A stretch of 64,000 nt of DNA, taken from contig CANUEZ040000205.1 in assembly GCA_948099385.1 (NCBI GenBank), positions 1,798,001-1,862,000 of the forward strand. Direction: 5' to 3'. The first letter of the stretch is position 1, and each line of letters begins with the position of its first letter. This stretch comes from Fasciola hepatica (taxonomy: Eukaryota; Platyhelminthes; Trematoda; Plagiorchiida; Fasciolidae). Below are positions 62,175 through 64,000 of this stretch, in pieces. The notes beneath the pieces are model-generated. The model was given only the letters and a program-made list of their open reading frames with translations, was not told the origin of the DNA and did not search any database. Made by a program: the position numbers and the translations under genes.

Positions 62175-62177
62175 CAG

Positions 62178-62566
62178 CTTACATCTTCAACTTCTTCTTT
62201 GCTGAATACGAACTATGCCAGTCTAGGCTCGTCGTCTTATCTAATGGCTATATTCGTTTTGTACATGAAACCGATTTTGGTAAAGGCTTGAAGCAAGTCT
62301 ACCCAATTAGGTGTATAAACGGCATTTATGAAACAGCTGATGATCAACTTATCATTTATTGCAAACATTATTTCCTCTTCATGGTGAGCAAGAGGCAAAA
62401 CGTAAACGATAGTCTAGTTGGCACTGTAAAGAACATTCTGAATAAAGATTCGGGCAAAATTACCAACATCGAGCCCATTTTTCTAAGGAGTACTCAGCTC
62501 CATGCCACTTCCAATGAATGGTGCGAAACAAACGATTTTGAGTCCGTGAAATATACTTTATCCTGA
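62178..62566 (+). CDS. candidate terminal exon, unknown protein
   Basis: Acceptor TCTTAGCAG (two possible AGs in the same frame), then about 129 codons to TGA; an in-frame stop lies just upstream of the acceptor. It is one of the clearest coding segments: aromatic/hydrophobic start, alternating strand-like middle, polar Asn/Asp/Glu/Ser-rich end, four Cys. It would be the C-terminus of a larger protein; a beta-propeller-like pattern is only an impression. No AATAAA follows nearby. It converges with the minus gene ending at 62645. Confidence 0.5.
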
Positions 62567-62606
62567 TAATTTTCGGTGGAGCTAGACGAATAACAAGAGG
62601 AGGGAT

Positions 62607-62612
62607 TTTATT
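62607..62612 (-). promoter_or_regulatory. poly(A) signal on the minus strand
   Basis: AATAAA on the minus strand, 33-38 nt after the stop at 62645. Cleavage downstream would place the transcript end near or inside the plus-strand terminal exon. Confidence 0.5.
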
Positions 62613-62644
62613 AGTCATCAAATCTACGTGTCCGCCGTCTGATG

Positions 62645-62844
62645 TCAACTGGCACTAGTATTACAACACGAGTCACAACATATTGATGAGGGTACTTGAT
62701 CTCCAGATAATGTTGGAATCAAGGAATCGCAATCCGTTTCGATTATTAAATCAAGATCCCTCAGTAGGCAGTGTGTCCCAGATAAATTTACAACAAGAAA
62801 TACTGATCGATTGGGATCAGTATGTCTGGGCAAGAAGTGTTGTG
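62645..62844 (-). CDS. candidate terminal exon with poly(A) signal
   Basis: Strong acceptor (CGTTTACAG) before 62844, 65 open codons, TGA. The product has a hydrophobic strand, an acidic Asp/Glu stretch and a Cys-rich C-terminus (two adjacent Cys-Cys pairs). The frame is also open upstream to an ATG at 62926. AATAAA lies 33-38 nt after the stop, the expected place. Function unknown. Confidence 0.48.
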
Positions 62845-62926
62845 CTGTAAACGGACAAAATTCAGGTTGAATATTTCTACTACGGTGGTGAAATCTGAGC
62901 TCACATACATATTCCGAATACGCCAT

Positions 62927-64000
62927 TCAGTCAGCACTCAGCAGGTTCTCATCGCTTCCGTGGAAGATTAATTCAATCTCCTAATCGACCATAATGGTAT
63001 CAATGTTTTGACAAAGGATCAGCTAGTGACAGGATCAACGTTGATACTTTTCAACTGTAAACTTCCTAAAGGTGATTCCGGATTGGTTAAACACATCTCA
63101 CAGGAACATCTCGTGACGAAGTCCCAGTCCGGCAACCTACTTTTATTTAGAGAAATGTGATTTTACCTTTTTTTGGGCCCCATTCAAACTGTCCTTATAT
63201 GGTTTCATGGATAATTCGTACACATCTGTATTATTTTCAACGATTCTTGATTGTTACACGGATGTTCATGGCCAAGCTGTGCTTAAAACTGTGTGTTAAA
63301 AATCCGTCGAAGTCGTTCATTTTCCCCTGCGCATTCACAGATTCGTTTTAGGCGTACATCCCATAGCGTTTCACTGATATAACAGCCACAAGTAAAAAGG
63401 AAGTCAGTTATTCGAAGAGATAAAATTATAGTTGCCTTGAAAAAAGCCATGCACAGAAATTGTTACTGGAACAGTAATCACACTCAGGACATACTTTCAC
63501 AAAAACAGGAAGTGTTGGTTTCAAGTAAAAATCATTATTGCAACCGAAATTGCATTGATTGTTTTTACATTCATATCCAGCCGAGGATTTTCAGATCAAG
63601 GCAAAGTTTCATAGAGTAAAAAATGGTTCATTTTGCATCGATAAAACGTCACCTGGCGATGGCTTTTTGTTTTGTCCATCAAGATCAAATCATAATTTTG
63701 TATGTATGGATAACAGATGACGAGAGCACGAATAACAGGTTCAGTATGCGAACCGTGGTAGTTTGTGATAGATAGGTGATAACCAAATCTACTTCCGTAG
63801 TACTTCAAAGCGTAACATTTAAAGTCTATTTTATTACAAAGTCTCAGAAAGCAAACAAAAAACACTCACAAAAACATGTGCACTAAATTCAATTACTTCA
63901 GAAATTATTTAAATGGCTCGAATTCAACTCTATCATTTCGTGGCGAACCCTCATGGCCGGATGATTACTGACAATGCAAGTGAGGAAATCACTAAATTGA
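62927..64000. other. no firm gene to the window end
   Basis: Frames at 63157-63351 (+), 63437-63619 (+) and 63596-63865 (-) are short, AT-rich and lack splice support. Confidence 0.4.

Overview
The window looks like nuclear DNA of an invertebrate metazoan, most likely a flatworm (trematode-like). This rests on indirect signs. The DNA is AT-rich. There are no long ORFs (the longest open frame is about 150 codons) and no operons. Short open segments are bounded by GT-AG splice sites, some with AATAAA signals downstream. There is a decayed RTE-type LINE whose wording matches the family common in trematodes, plus tRNA-like SINE fragments and microsatellites. No prokaryotic, CRISPR or phage feature is present. 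I could not name any host gene by family; all gene calls below are splice- and frame-based inferences.

Region 1 (447-22607) is the dominant structure: one giant imperfect palindrome. The left arm (447-12448, 12.0 kb) and right arm (12827-22607, 9.8 kb) are inverted copies, about 99% identical where I compared them, around a 378-bp non-palindromic spacer (12449-12826). The 2.2-kb length difference is almost entirely one segment (2779-5002) present only in the left arm; the junction shows a 2-bp CA microhomology. Small indels between the arms (an AT microsatellite of 90 versus 96 bp, an A-run of 10 versus 8, another of 6 versus 5) account exactly for the remaining offset. The end of the spacer carries a 22-bp near-copy of arm sequence, as a template switch would leave. 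The arms hold several ORFs, including 131- and 125-codon frames kept open in both copies.

Region 2 (22.6-43.7 kb) is single-copy sequence with scattered exon candidates on both strands. The better ones are a terminal exon at 26817-27065 (+), a possible two-membrane-segment small protein at 27278-27792 (+), and a phase-consistent three-exon C-terminus at 34270-34757 (-). It also has microsatellites and tRNA-like SINE fragments.

Region 3 (43.7-49.3 kb) holds the best gene model: seven exons on the + strand (44266-49150) whose splice phases all agree, ending in a hydrophobic segment, two N-glycosylation sequons, a stop and an AATAAA. I do not recognise the protein.

Region 4 (49.3-64 kb) contains the RTE LINE remnant (51950-52790), several isolated exon candidates, a CAA microsatellite, and a convergent pair of terminal exons (stop at 62566 on +, stop at 62645 on -) whose 3' ends probably overlap.
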